Counted from the first letter of the stretch, positions 34,310 to 44,895 are shown. The stretch: DNA of 64,000 nucleotides from Cephalotus follicularis (GCA_001972305.1 BDDD01001384.1:208884-272883), one strand, 5' to 3'. Notes: generated by a model from the letters alone, not told the origin. Numbers and translations: made by a program.

Positions 34310-34445
34310 GTGTCGTCCAGTCAGCTGTTCTTACTCGACAGTCGGCTGGCAACTCGAGGCCATCCAGTCGACTGTTTCCACAAACAGTCGGCTGCCCCCA
34401 TACCACTAACCAGTCGGCTGTCCCTTCAAACCAGCCGGCTGGTTG
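34310..34445. repeat. TCGA palindrome cluster, AGTCGACT vocabulary (second cluster)
   Basis: Six copies occur: CAGTCAGCTG, CAGTCGGCTGG, CAGTCGACTGTTTCC, CAGTCGGCTGCC, CAGTCGGCTGTCCC and CAGCCGGCTGG. They lie about 210 bases from the LTR end, matching the second cluster of the 56087-58357 LTR (58053-58200). Confidence 0.8.
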
Positions 34446-35490
34446 GGCATATTCCTTCTGAAATTCAACCCATCAAACCTCGCATTATTACAGGTGACAT
34501 ACCTCCACGTTCCTTAACATTACATAACTTAAAACAACATTATGTAAAAACGAAAATGTCATCAACGTCGGGAAATCAGTCATTTTATTTATTTCACAAT
34601 AAAAGTACATTTACACCGTGAAATTACAACATATGAAAATCCCGGGCGTTATACTAATGACAATGAAACTCTTGAAATAAGCTTTGATATGAATAGTGCT
34701 GATTTTCTTTGTGATTGATTGTTGTGATTCTTGTTCTTTCAGTAATTCTTGTTATTTGATGTTGTTGTGGCCTCCTATTTATTGATTTCTTCAGTTTGTA
34801 GCTGTTGTAGAAGTCATAGAGGAAGTGTTGCCTTCAAATCAGCGTTGAAAAAATAGTCCAGGATTGCTTCCCGCGCACAAAGCGTCGACGGATTAGATCT
34901 AAGCGTCGACGCTTAGATGTTACCGTTATGCATTAAATTTGAATTTGCCTGCTTAACCGCTGATGCTTTGAATTTGACGTCGACGGTTTGGATAAAGCTT
35001 TGACGGTTTCTTCAAAGCATCGCTGCTTCAAGTCCATCAAATAATTTTATTCATCTCTATACTAAACCGCTGGCATTCTTTCCCTTAAGCGCTTGCGTCT
35101 TAGTCTTAAGCGCTGATGGTTTCTTCAAAGCGTCGCCGCTTCAAGTACATCAAATCATTTTTTCATCTCTGTACTACACCGTTGGCATGCTCCCCATAAG
35201 CACTGGCATCTTGGTCTCAAGCGTTGATGGTTTCCCTGTGGCCGTCGACACTTTGTTCATATTGTTTTTTATTTCGAGTGCTCAATTGTTGATGCTTTGT
35301 GCTATACGTTTGTCTGTCCGCCTTAAGCGCTGACAGTTACATTCTAACCGTCGACGCTTTGCCCTATTTTTACAATGAAGAATGCTTCTTTGTTTTGTTT
35401 TGCAATGTCAACTTTTCTTGCACAAAAAGAAACAGTATTAAAAGCAAATATGTTATCATCAAAATTAGGATTGAGACATAAATGTCAACA

Positions 35491-36055
35491 GTCTCTAAGT
35501 AAGATGAGAAGTGTCTTCCCTTCTTCAAAATATTAAGGGACCCCAAGGGGTTTCTATGGACTGAAGAATGTCAAGAAGCCTTTCAAAAATTGAAGGAATA
35601 CCTGGCTTCCCCTCATTTGATATCAAAACCAAAAGACGGGGAAGATTTTTATTTGTACTTAGCCGCAGCGCAAGGCGCAGTTAGTGCAGTGCTAGTTAGA
35701 GAAGAAGACAAGGTTCATAGGACGGTGAATTATCTGAGCAGGTCCTTGAACGATGCTAAGTGAAGATATCCAGAGATAGAGAAGTACGCCTATGCTTTGA
35801 TCATTGCGGCAAGAAAGCTAAGGCGTATTTTCAAGCCCATACTATCAAAGTGTAAACCGACAAGCCACTTAGACAAGTGCTAGCAAAGCCAGACATGTCA
35901 GGCAGATTGATTCAGTGGTCTGTCGAATTGGGCGAATACGATGTGAAGTATGAAGCTAGACTAGCAATAAAGTCACAGGTCTTGGCTGATTTCGTTGGAA
36001 AAAATACACCTACGGAGTGTATGAAAGAGGACTCCTCTAAAAATGAGAAAGGTCT
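35491..36055 (+). pseudogene. RNase H (first) of gypsy A
   Basis: After the TSD the frame gives the end of RT and then gypsy RNase H: EDFYLYLAAAQGAVSAVLVR (with Gly-Ala where catalytic Asp normally precedes), VNYLSRSLNDAK, a stop, RYPEIEKYAYALIIAARKL, and MSGRLIQWSVELGEYDVKYE. It ends in QVLADFVG, the usual RNase H terminus. Several stops and a frameshift near 35840 break it. It would process the plus-strand primer. Confidence 0.85.
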
Positions 36056-36470
36056 ATGAAAACTATCAGTTGATGGGTCATCCTACGTTTCCAGAAGTGG
36101 AGCAAGATTTGTGCTTACTAGCCCATATGGGTGGACCTTAGCGTATGCTCTGAGATTTTGGTTCAAAGAAACAAACAATGAGGCATAATGGGAAACTCTG
36201 ATTGCCGGATTGACAATAGCGAAGCACTTAGAGGTTCAAAAACTAGAAGCCTCTCGTGATTCTCAGCTGGTGGTTGGTCTGGCAAGTGGAGAGTAAGAAG
36301 CTAGAGAAGACACAATGGCTAAATACTTGTCCCATGTTCAAAGTTTGAAGTCCACTTTCCAAGTCTTCCAGGTTTTGAAAGTTCCTAGAGCAGAAAATGC
36401 AAGAGCATACCAGTTGTTAAAACTAGCTACAGCGGGGGAATTAAAAAAAAATCAAGTCGTGCTTGTAGAC
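36056..36470 (+). pseudogene. Second, archaeal/plant-type RNase H (aRNH) of gypsy A
   Basis: The segment reads LSVDGSSYVSRSGARFVLTS (first acidic residue in DGS), LIAGLTIAKHLEVQKLEA, DSQLVVGLASGE, a stop, MAKYLSHVQSLKSTFQVFQV and VPRAENARAYQLLKLAT. In gypsy B the Glu of NNEAECEALIAGL and the Asp of DSQLV are intact; here NNEA is followed by a stop. A second RNase H of this kind between RNase H and integrase marks the Tat lineage. Confidence 0.85.
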
Positions 36471-37772
36471 TATCTAGACAGGCCCACCATCTCCGAGGAG
36501 AATGTGATGGACATCGATATCCAACATGTGCCAAATTGGATGACTCCATTCAATAGTTGGCTAAGGGATTGTATTTTTCCAGAGGACCCAGAGGAGGCAA
36601 GAAGGCTGGTATACAGATCCAACAGATACCAATTCAGAGAAGGGATTCTCTATAAAAGATCATTCTCTTTCCTATCATTGAGATGTCTAGCTCCCTCAGA
36701 GGCCGACTACGCTCTAAGGGAGGTCCATGAAGGAGTATGTGGAAATCACATGGGGGGCAGAACCTTGTCCAATAAATTATTGAGGCAACGCTATTTCTGG
36801 CCGACCATGCACAAAGGTGCCATCAATTTTGTGAGAAAATGTGATAAGTGTCAGAGAAATGCCAACATAAGCAAAAGACCATCAAAGCCTTTGACATTAA
36901 TCACTCCCACTTGGCCCTCCGCGCAGTGGAGAATGGAGTTTGTCTGACCACAACTGGTGGCATCAGAGCAAAGGAAGTACTTAATCATGACAGTGAACTA
37001 TTTCGCCAAATGGGTGGAAGCAGAGCCCATGGCCACAATAACGTAGAGCAAGACGGAGAGATTTGTCTGGAAATCAATCATTTACAGATTTGGGGTCCCC
37101 AGAGTAATCGTCTCTGATAATGGGAAGCAATTTGATTGTGAAGCTTTTCGAAACTTTTGCACGGAGTGGAGAATTGAGCATAGGCTTGCCTCTGTAGCCT
37201 ACCCTCAGAGCAATGGCCAGGCAGAGGTCATCAACAGAGAAATCATCATAGATTTGAAGAAATGCCTCGAAGCCAGCAAAGGAAGATGGACAGAGGAACG
37301 ACCCAGTGTATTGTGGGCCTATAGAACCACTCCTTGGACCACAACTGGTGAATCACCATTTAGCCTTTGTTTCGCATCAGAAGCTATGATACCGGTAGAG
37401 ATTTGAGTGCACTCTCCTAGAGTTGTACACTTCAATGAAACTAATAATGAAGAAGGTTTGAGGAATGTCCTCGACTTAATGGAAGAGCTCAAAGATAAAA
37501 CAGCCATCAGAGTAGCAGCCTACCAACAGAAGGTGAGCCGTTATTACAACAAAAAGGTAAACACCAGACCACTAAGAGAGGGAGACTTAGTCCATAGAAA
37601 CGCGGCAATAGCTGATCCCACTGGCACTAGAGGAAAATTAGCTCCTAATTGGGAAGGTCCCTACAAGGTGAAGAAGATGCTCCGTTCAGGAATATTCAAA
37701 CTTGAAACTCTGGGGGGCAAGGAGATTCCTAGTGCTTGGAATTCCGAACACTTGAGGAAGTACTACCAATGA
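36471..37772 (+). pseudogene. Integrase of gypsy A
   Basis: The HHCC zinc finger is visible (EVHEGVCGNHMGG ... KCDKCQ), after RQRYFWPTMHKGAINF. The core shows a first-Asp position changed to Asn (TVNYFAKWVEAEP), then RVIVSDNGKQFDCEAF (second Asp) and NGQAEVINREI (Glu). The C-terminal part includes LWAYRTTP, AYQQKVSRYYNKKVN, LREGDLV and KLAPNWEGPYKVKKML, ending HLRKYYQ. Frameshift and stop near 36945 and a stop at 37405 break the frame. The GPY/F-like end (WEGPYKV) is that of gypsy integrases without a chromodomain. Confidence 0.9.
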
Positions 37773-38726
37773 AATTGTAAAAATGTACAATTATTCCAGA
37801 CATCAATAAAGAGAATTTTTTCTTCAAAAGAGCAGTTCCAAGTTTGCAAGGGGCAAGAGGTCCAATGTTCACGTCCTTAAACCTCTTAACGGCCTCCAAC
37901 AAGTTCCCTCAACAAAAGCTTTAATACAAGCTTGTTTGACCATACTCCTAAGGGAGCAGTCAGAGAAGATTCCCAAGGGAGCGATCAGAGCAGACCAAAG
38001 TCTTAAGCAAACTAAAGTCGGAGCAGACCAAGGTCTGAAGCAGATTAACGTCTCGAGCATACTAAAGTCTCCAGCCATAGAAGACTCCCGCGAGAGTAGT
38101 CAAACAAGGTTGTTCAACGAACACCCTTCAACACCTCGACAAATAAAAGACTCCTAAGGGAGAAAGCCTAAAAGACTTCTAAGGAAGCAACCATTAAAAG
38201 ATTCCTAAAGGAACAATCAGAGAAGACTCCTATAGGAGCAACCAAAAAAGACACCCATGGGAGCAAATAAAAAAAGACTCCCAAGGGAGCAAATGATGGT
38301 CAGCAAATCCATAAGAACTTGTCAGACTAGACCTACATCGTATCTTGGGAGACGAATACATAAGAACTCGTAACAATCAAGGTTGTTGGACTGAGTGCTT
38401 TAATACAAGTGTCCCCATGAGGGCTAGAAAGCTCAGACAACCTGGTCTGAAAAATATCAGGCCAGTACGAGATCCTGGTCTGCAAATCCATAAGAATTTG
38501 TCAGACCAGACTTAAAATCTTGGTCTGCGAACACTTAAGAACTCGCAAAGACCAAGTCTCTTTGGCTAAGAACTTTGATACAAGTGCCCTAAGTGGGATA
38601 AAAATCTTAGGCAACCTGGTCTGATAAATATTAGACTAGTACAAAAGATGTCTACAAAGGCATAGAAATTTCCTAAGGGAATTGTAAAAGAGTACAAAAA
38701 CAAAAAGTTTAAACATTGTTATCCAC
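37773..38726 (+). repeat. Repeat-rich 3' untranslated region of gypsy A
   Basis: Words such as CCTAAGGGAGCAATCAGAGA, GAAGACTCC, CTTGTCAGACCAGAC and GCGAACACTTAAGAACTCGC recur with 20-60-base spacing, in decayed form. The same families occupy the same place in gypsy B (50873-51771). Hypervariable tandem repeats at this position are known in Tat/Ogre elements and can seed satellite DNA. It separates integrase from the end of the antisense gene. Confidence 0.75.
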
Positions 38727-41057
38727 TCAGGGGGCATTATTTACATGAAGATAAGAAGGCTCTTGAAAGTTCTCGGGTTGGGGAGTCAAGACAGTCACTG
38801 CTGCAGGTCCAGAGTATGGAACAATTGCACCTGAGTACTCTGCCCTTTCCTCATTCTCTTGGGCAAGGCAAGATTTCTCTTCCGCTACCTCAACTCCCTC
38901 GGGAAAGAATTCAAAGGTTTCCGCTATAGGACAACAAACAATATGATCCAAGGGAAGCCTCTGGATGAAGAGCCGCCACCCAGTTGCCACAAGTATAGAA
39001 GCCCCGATGATAGAGTGTCGTAGAGTCCATTAACACCTCCTCCTCAAAAGCTGGGGAAGCCTTATAGTCCCTCACGGCGCTCTCCATTAATGTATGAAGC
39101 TCAGCCTAAGCTTTAAACTCCATGAGGGCTTTATCCACTGCTGCTTGAGTCCGAGCAGCCTCCATCTCTTTGAACTGGGAGAATTTTTCATTTGTGGTCC
39201 ACAGCAAATCACGAAGTTTTGTATTGTTATCAGCAGCTACCTCTCTTTCCCTCTTCTCCTTCATCAAAGCTTCAAGAGCTTGCCTCTTCTCTTCCAGCAC
39301 AGACTCTTGGGCCCCAAGAACATCCTGCAGCTGAGCGTGGGATGAATTAGCTGCTTGCTTGAGCTCTGCGACCTTCTCCTGAAGTTGGTTATTGAGTTCA
39401 TGATCAGCCCTATAGTTCTCCATCATTAGATGGACGTCATTCAGAGCCTGGAAAAGAAAGACCAAAGTCAGAGGAAGAACAGAGAGTATACCAAAAAAGA
39501 AAAAGAGGAGAAGTTACATACTCTAATATTGCTCTGAAGGCAATGGTTCCAGAGTTGGTTAATAGTCCAACCCTTTCTTGCATTCATCTCGGCAGGAAGG
39601 AAGCACATCCTGCTAAGCTCAAAAGGGGCCCCAGCAGTATTCAAGTCTACGCCAGAGTAGCCCAGCACCTCAAGCTCTTCCTTAAACTGGTCGATGCCCC
39701 AAGGCTCACCAACACGAACGGGGTCCTGAGAACTCACTTCGGGGGGAACATCAGTTTGTTCCCGAGAAGAGCCTTCTCCGTCCCTTCTCCTCTTTTGTTT
39801 TTTGGGTGGAGGAGGCATGTCACCCCTAACTCTTTTGCCACAAGCGGACCTTATTCTGGTAGCCTTGGCAGCGGCAGCCTCAGTAGTAGCAGCCTCATCC
39901 TCTGCTCTCTTCTCTGTCACCTCGACCTTTTCCCTCAAGGCTCTCTGTCTTGCCTCCTCGGCAGCACCCATCTCTTTCTTTTTGGCAGCCTCAAGACGTT
40001 AGTCAAAGGTTGCTAAGAAGCCATTGCTGCATAGAACCATGAAGGTAAAGTTAGAAGCATGAATAACATAAAATGGTGAGTGAACAAAAAGGAGGGATAA
40101 GAAGTAGAGGAGGAGAGGAAGGCTTAATACATCTTTCCCCCTCATTAACAAGCGAGACCACAGGTTCTTCTCTGCTATTTTGAATCCCCTCTCTCTCAAT
40201 CCCCTCTGGGATCTCCTCCTCATCATCCAAGGTGTCTCTGTGTCCTGCGGACATACTCAGCCCAACACCACGAAGTCGATCCTCGAATATGGCAGAATTC
40301 ACCTCCTCTGGCTCTAGCGCCTAGAGCTTCGCAAGGTATGCCTTCTCTGCCTCAATTAAAATTGTTCTCTGATTGAGGCGGTTAGTATCCAACGAGTCAC
40401 ACCAACGGTAGGGAGTGAAGCCGGGGAGATTCCTAAAAACGAAGTACCTCTCCCTCCAGCCTTTGACGGACTTCATAGGATCCACCAACAGTTTCTTGGT
40501 CAGACCCATGCGCTACTTGAAATAGTAACCGCACTTACCAGGAGATGAATTGAGGGTGTGAAACTCCTTGAATAGCCCAACCGTGGGTGTCACCCCCGTT
40601 TCCAAGCACTTCACCAAGAAACTCATGATGAAGGCCCAAGACTGCACTTGAAGTAGTGAAGGATGAGTTTGGAACTTCCTCAAAATATCAATAGCGAATG
40701 ATGGTATAGGTTGTCTCAGACCGTGCGACAGAGCATCCTCAGAAACCACAAAGGGACCAGGTTTGCTTTCTGTGGTCTTCTTGGGATCTCGGGAAGGGAG
40801 AACTCCAAGCTTCTAGGGAAGCAGTATTTTTTGGCCAGCTTTATCACTTTTTCACAATTGAGCACACTCCTATCGAAGTGGGTCCTAAAAATTTGGGTCC
40901 CAGCTTCGATGGATGCGACGTCAGGACCACCTACAGCGGCGGCATCCATGGCCTCCTTTGCTCCAAGAGGACGCTCGGTGACAGTCACCCCCTCAGCGAT
41001 GCGGTGTACCTCTACAGGAGTGGTAGCTTGTCTAGCGGTTTGTTTAACCCTAGCCAT
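38727..41057 (-). pseudogene. Antisense multi-exon gene of gypsy A (Transposase_28-like)
   Basis: On the strand opposite gag-pol, between integrase and the 3' LTR, a chain of segments starts MARVKQTARQATTP at 41057. It continues FDRSVLNCEKVIKLAKKYCF, a frameshift, LVVSEDALSHGL-like and RQPIPSFAIDILRKFQTHPS, then VGLFKEFHTLN and KGWRERYFVFRNLPGF. This matches the putative gypsy-type transposon domain (Transposase_28). An intron is likely at about 40027-40128 (donor GTATTAAG, acceptor TTCTATGCAG) and another near 39459-39518 (donor GTATGTAAC, acceptor CTTTTCCAG). A coiled-coil part (EEKRQALEALMKEKRERE) and an acidic tail follow. Antisense extra ORFs are known in Tat elements; their role is unknown. 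Stops and frameshifts make this copy a pseudogene. Confidence 0.75.
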
Positions 41058-41579
41058 TTGGAACCTCGAGAGAAAGAGAGAGAGAGAGAGAAGATGAGAA
41101 GCAAAGAAAAACCCAAAGTGATGCCCTACTTAGTTTGTAAAATAAACAGCAGAGAATGACTCACCTGAGATTTTTGCACAAGAAATTTTGAAGGGAAATC
41201 GATTTGAAGGTTGGGAGATCGAAAAACTTTGTAGTGCAAGAGCTTTGAAATTTGAAAAAGTGTACAGAAACTTCTCTAAGAAGAAAGAGTGATTTAAAGG
41301 GGCCTAGATTAATTTCAGGCCATTAGATCTCTATAGAATCAAACGACTTGGATCAGCCCATCAAATCAGACACGGAAGACAAAGAGATTATGTACGGCAA
41401 ATGAAAAGACATAAGCGGAGCTAATGCGTGCTCTGCCACATCATAGTTAATGCAAGAGATGGGCCAAATAGCAAAGCTTAAAATCCAAAACAATCCTAAT
41501 TACGCATTAAAGGCCCACTCAAAACAAAATTACCTCACTAATTGTCTTCCTCCACTGCCAAGCCCAGAAAATGAAGACC

Positions 41580-41590
41580 AGAGGGGCATA
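41580..41590 (+). other. Polypurine tract of gypsy A
   Basis: AGAGGGGCATA lies directly before the 3' LTR start TGATATGGG. The equivalent of gypsy B is AAATGGGCATA before TGATATGAA. Confidence 0.6.
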
Positions 41591-42067
41591 TGATATGGGA
41601 AAATTTCTATTCAAATAAGACACTGCCATGTGTCCTCTAGAGTTACAGCCACGTGGCCAAGCAATTTAAAATCTAGAATGATAATGCATGGGATAACGTC
41701 TCGGCGCTAAATAAGGAAATGGACGATATTCTCGGCCGTTTCCTAAGGACTCATAATCATCTCCATAATGCAAGCAGGTAGTTACAACTAGTAGTCTTAT
41801 AAATACCCCAAATAAACACAACACACAGGTCGGTCAATTATAGACTTAAAGCTACCTTATTGTATCTTCTTTTCCACTGTCTGACTTAAGCATTTGAGTG
41901 TCCCCAGGAGTAAAACTCCTGGACCTTCATTTAGTTTGTTTCTTGTGTGCAGGGTGGATCGCAAAACACCATTCCAATACCTTCTTAGGAGCATTAAGCG
42001 CGTTTCCTTCAATAAATCAAATCTCTACACGTAGGGGACTGTTATGTTGTTGATTTCAACATCAACA
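41591..42067 (+). repeat. 3' LTR of gypsy A, 477 bp
   Basis: It starts TGATATGGGAAAA and ends ACATCAACA. It contains the TATA region TCTTATAAATACCCC and the CCCAGGAGTAAAACTCCTGG hairpin downstream of it, both also in the 5' LTR. Confidence 0.9.
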
Positions 42068-42429
42068 GTGACTATTATCTTATTGTTTGTCATAGTAGCA
42101 AAGTGAATGTGTTTCATGACTTGACGATAACTTGTTTTACTTAATCAAATGACATAATTGCAACATGCTTTATTTTAAATTAACTACATTTATTGTGCTT
42201 GTAGTGGATCCGCCACTGATTGGAAGGAATCTCTCATATGTCAGATATGGAGAAAAGATCCTTATCATCACATTATTAGATGTTGTCGTGGGACTGCAGT
42301 GGTTCTGCCACTTATTAGAAGAAATATCTCCTAATGTCATTATAGGCAAAAAATGTGAAAGGATGTTTTCCTTCCCTTATCATCACAATAATCATTATAT
42401 TCTCATTATGTCTTAACATAAATCATTAA
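42068..42429. other. Flank of gypsy A, non-coding
   Basis: No gene is seen. The stretch 42355-42420 resembles 62205-62265, and 42605-42665 resembles 62268-62320 (TAAACTCAACA...ACTAAAT...ATCCACATAAAA). So the same repeat family flanks both ends of the retrotransposon block, here split by the foldback at 42430-42600. Confidence 0.4.
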
Positions 42430-42600
42430 TTTTATTAATCATAAGTGAGGTAACATCACAAGTGCATCATAAGTGAGTTGTTAAAATATTATTAGTGATT
42501 GTTTTATTAAAAGCTAAAACATCATTAATAATATTTAAAAAAAATACTAATGATATTTTGACAACTCACTTATGATACCAACTCACTTGTGGTAAATAGT
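42430..42600. mobile_element. MITE-like foldback
   Basis: The left arm CATCATAAGTGAGTTGT plus AAAATATTATTAGT (42466-42496) is the imperfect reverse complement of ACTAATGATATTTTGAC plus AACTCACTTATGAT (42547-42576). Further out, AAGTGAGGTAACATCAC... pairs loosely with ...CAACTCACTTGTGGTAA. No TSD was fixed. Confidence 0.5.
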
Positions 42601-42935
42601 ATTATTCTAAATAAACTCAACATACACACTAAATTTGAAGGTAAGGATCTCGATCCACATAAAAGCAATAGTATTTTATTTTTAATTAAAATAACATGTA
42701 ACTTTCCATGACAATAAAGTTGCAATGATCAACTTGACTTGTTAACAAGACGGATCTACTCCACAATTATTAAGAGGGTCAAAATGTAAAAACAAAATTT
42801 TACGAGTGGACTAACATAAAAATCCAAAAATAAAACCTTACATTTAATATATGCATCAAACCTTGCATTTAATTTTAGGATCTACATACTACTGATGCTA
42901 ATAAAAACAATATCAAAATGTTATCTGCACATTTC

Positions 42936-43125
42936 ACCAAATCTTTCATCAAACCTGTACAGATTTCATAAAGTTTAAACACTACTAAGTTTGTTGTTAT
43001 ATGGTATTGTCCTGGAAAAATGCTTTGTTAACCAAATCTTTCATCAAACCTGTACAGATTTCATAAAGTTTAAACACTACTAAGTTTGTTGTTATATAGT
43101 ATTGTCCTGGAAAAATGCTTTGTTA
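42936..43125. repeat. 95-bp tandem duplication
   Basis: The block starting ACCAAATCTTTCATCAAACC recurs at 43031 with one difference seen (ATATGG versus ATATAG). It sits at the 3' end of the hAT remnant. Confidence 0.9.
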
Positions 43126-44430
43126 ATTCATCCAATTTTGAGAATAAGTTAACAATCATTAACCAGTCATCCCACTCAACTTCATCATAATATGAATGAT
43201 TTGTGTAAGTTAAAACATAAGCAGATAGGGGCACTGTAAACGTATATGCAAGTTTACGCATTTTATAGGTGAAATTCCACCTATGTTGCACATTAACTAT
43301 CAGAGACATATATTTCAATCCATGTTCTTGACAAAAAATTTTAAATTCCTTTTTCGTGATGATAAAAAATTTATAAAGTATAAAGAATTTATAATGTTTT
43401 GAATGACATGCTGTATGCACTCCAAACTGTCTTGCACAATCATATTTGTAATATGGCATACACACTTAACATGAAACAGTTTATCATCTAATATATGATT
43501 AAGTTTACTATTCACTATGGTGATAGCATGAATGTTGTTGGTTGTATTATCACAACTAATTGAAATCTTTTTATTGTAAATACCATATTTGCGTCATATT
43601 GTTTCTCTTGCCCTAGCTATATCGGGTCTAATGTGGGGGTGTTCAAGAATTCAGAATGACATAATTCTCTTTTATAATAACCATTTACTATCTACATAAA
43701 GTGCTGTTATGCAAATGTAGCAATATCTTATGGTATTGCACCATGCATCAGATGTCAAAGCAAAACTAGTTACTAATTTATATGATTCAATTAACTTTTG
43801 TTTCCCTTGTTTCATTTTTCCATACAATCTCTAATAAATATTCTTCTAGATATCATTTGTGCAAGGGGGTTAGCTCCCTCTGTTATCCAGTCTTGAAACA
43901 TTGGGTAATCTACTACGCTAAAACGTAATCATGTACATATAACAAAATTAACTAATTTCTGCATATATGCCTCATTTGAAAATCTGAAATTACTACTAGG
44001 TTTGGCACCGAATCCCACGGACTCACTATGTTTAGTAAGAACAATGTCGTGTTCTTGGGCACAAGGCACTAAATGCCTCATATATGTACTGGTGCTGGAA
44101 CCTTTCTTAAAAACATAGTCTTTGGTGTTACATATCTTATAGCAGACCTGTTTGATACTGTATCACGTACCTCCATGTAATGCCATACCGGAAATGGTTT
44201 CCCCTTACAAGACCCAGACGGCCTAACCGCGGCTTCAGGTTATTGCATAGGCTAAGAGGCTTGGTTTTGAGGGCCGACGACATCGAATGGTGTTTCATTA
44301 TTTCTTCTATGGCATTGAGATGCTCGAGATCGTCGTTGTAGAAAGGTAGGAAGTCATCATCATTCAGAGCTTGCGTTTCATCATCCTCGTATACCAGATG
44401 TGACATGGTTGAGGATATAACCTCTGGCAC
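43070..44430 (-). pseudogene. hAT-superfamily transposase remnant
   Basis: From right to left on the minus strand: an acidic N-terminal part (EVISSTMSHLVYEDDETQAL), then a BED zinc finger CYKICNTKDYVF with KGSSTSTYMRHLVPC (C-x2-C and H-x4-C), many stops, then the catalytic region SISCDNTTNNIHAI, KLFHVKCVCHITNMIVQDSL, YMSLIVNVQHRWNFTYKM and FSKLDELTKHFS. This order is that of plant hAT (RICESLEEPER-like) proteins. The C-terminal dimerisation domain is not found. Frameshifts and stops show it is dead. No terminal inverted repeats or TSD were located. Confidence 0.8.
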
Positions 44431-44895
44431 TTAAAGGGAATAATCTTCACTAAACATTCCTTGCAGACGTTGCCTTCTTGCAAGGGAGTTATCATTTGAG
44501 CACGAGCCTTGAAATTAAGAGTTTTACATATTTTTTTAATGGAAAAATCTCATATCAACCACCCCAAATATAGGTGTATTTTCAATTTGGCGTCTATCTT
44601 GAAATTATTCCCAATTAATCGTCCAACTTATCAACAGTGTACAATTTGGCATCTACCGTCAAACTCCGTTAATAACTTAACGGAATATAACTCAAAACGA
44701 CATCGTTTTGACTATTTTATTCAATAAATGTCACATGTTTTGTGAAAAAATCACAATCAAACGTCCAACATATACAAAAATTTTAAATTAGCGTCCAACA
44801 TATACAAAAGTTTCAACGTAGCCTCAAAGATAATTTATTTATTTACTTTTAACACAAACAACAATTATGAATAATTTAATATTTTGAATTAGAAG

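Larger units (their letters stand above)
31931..34653 (-). mobile_element. Solo LTR, Tekay/Del-like, 2,723 bp (member 5)
   Basis: It starts TGTCACACCCCGCTTTCG and ends CGGGCGTTATA, with a perfect TSD CTAAT (31926-31930 and 34654-34658) inside the SIRE solo LTR. It is collinear with the LTRs of the element at 53274-58357: GTAAAGGCAATTAACA, CAGCTCATGC, GTAGGGGGTTAGCC, GCCGCCAACTCCTGGCCCC and ATCGGAGTCGGGATC occur in the same order. No protein is encoded. It carries two clusters of ACAGTCGACTGT-type palindromes where the 53274-58357 LTRs have GACGTCGACGTC-type. Confidence 0.85.
31449..35490 (-). mobile_element. SIRE solo LTR in the duplicated gypsy, itself interrupted
   Basis: It starts TGAAATTCTAC and ends ATGTCAACA, flanked by GTCTC on both sides (31444-31448 and 35491-35495), so this copy lost its internal region by LTR-LTR recombination. 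Without the insertion at 31931-34653 it is about 1,314 bp and matches the LTR at 15008-16336. The palindrome-rich part (34880-35360) keeps clearer words than the other copy, for example AAAGCGTCGACGG, AAGCGTCGACGCTTAG and ACCGTCGACGCTTTG. Confidence 0.9.
8792..42067 (+). mobile_element. Tat-lineage Ty3/gypsy element A with nested insertions and an internal duplication
   Basis: LTR starts TGATATG and ends CATCAACA at both sides. Stripped of insertions, each LTR is about 476 bp. Reading left to right: LTR, primer-binding site, gag, protease, RT (cut by SIRE at 15007), then a second protease-RT block (27273-31448) cut by a SIRE solo LTR at the same site, then RNase H, second RNase H, integrase, repeat-rich 3' region, antisense gene, polypurine tract and LTR. 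The double RNase H and the antisense 3' gene mark the Tat lineage. Outer flanks are GCGAT and GTGAC, a weak TSD match (3 of 5). The gag-pol frames are full of stops, so it is inactive. Confidence 0.85.

Noticed and set aside
39543..40016. 157-codon plus-strand frame in the gypsy A 3' region
   Set aside because: It is the complement of the antisense gene, whose segments are conserved in gypsy B; no domain on the plus strand.
40716..41057. A real histone H3 gene
   Set aside because: Only the first dozen residues resemble H3; the rest matches the Transposase_28-like retroelement protein, so at most a tail-like start.
42165..42416. 83-codon plus-strand frame after gypsy A
   Set aside because: Low-complexity hydrophobic translation, and part of the region recurs as a non-coding repeat near 62200.
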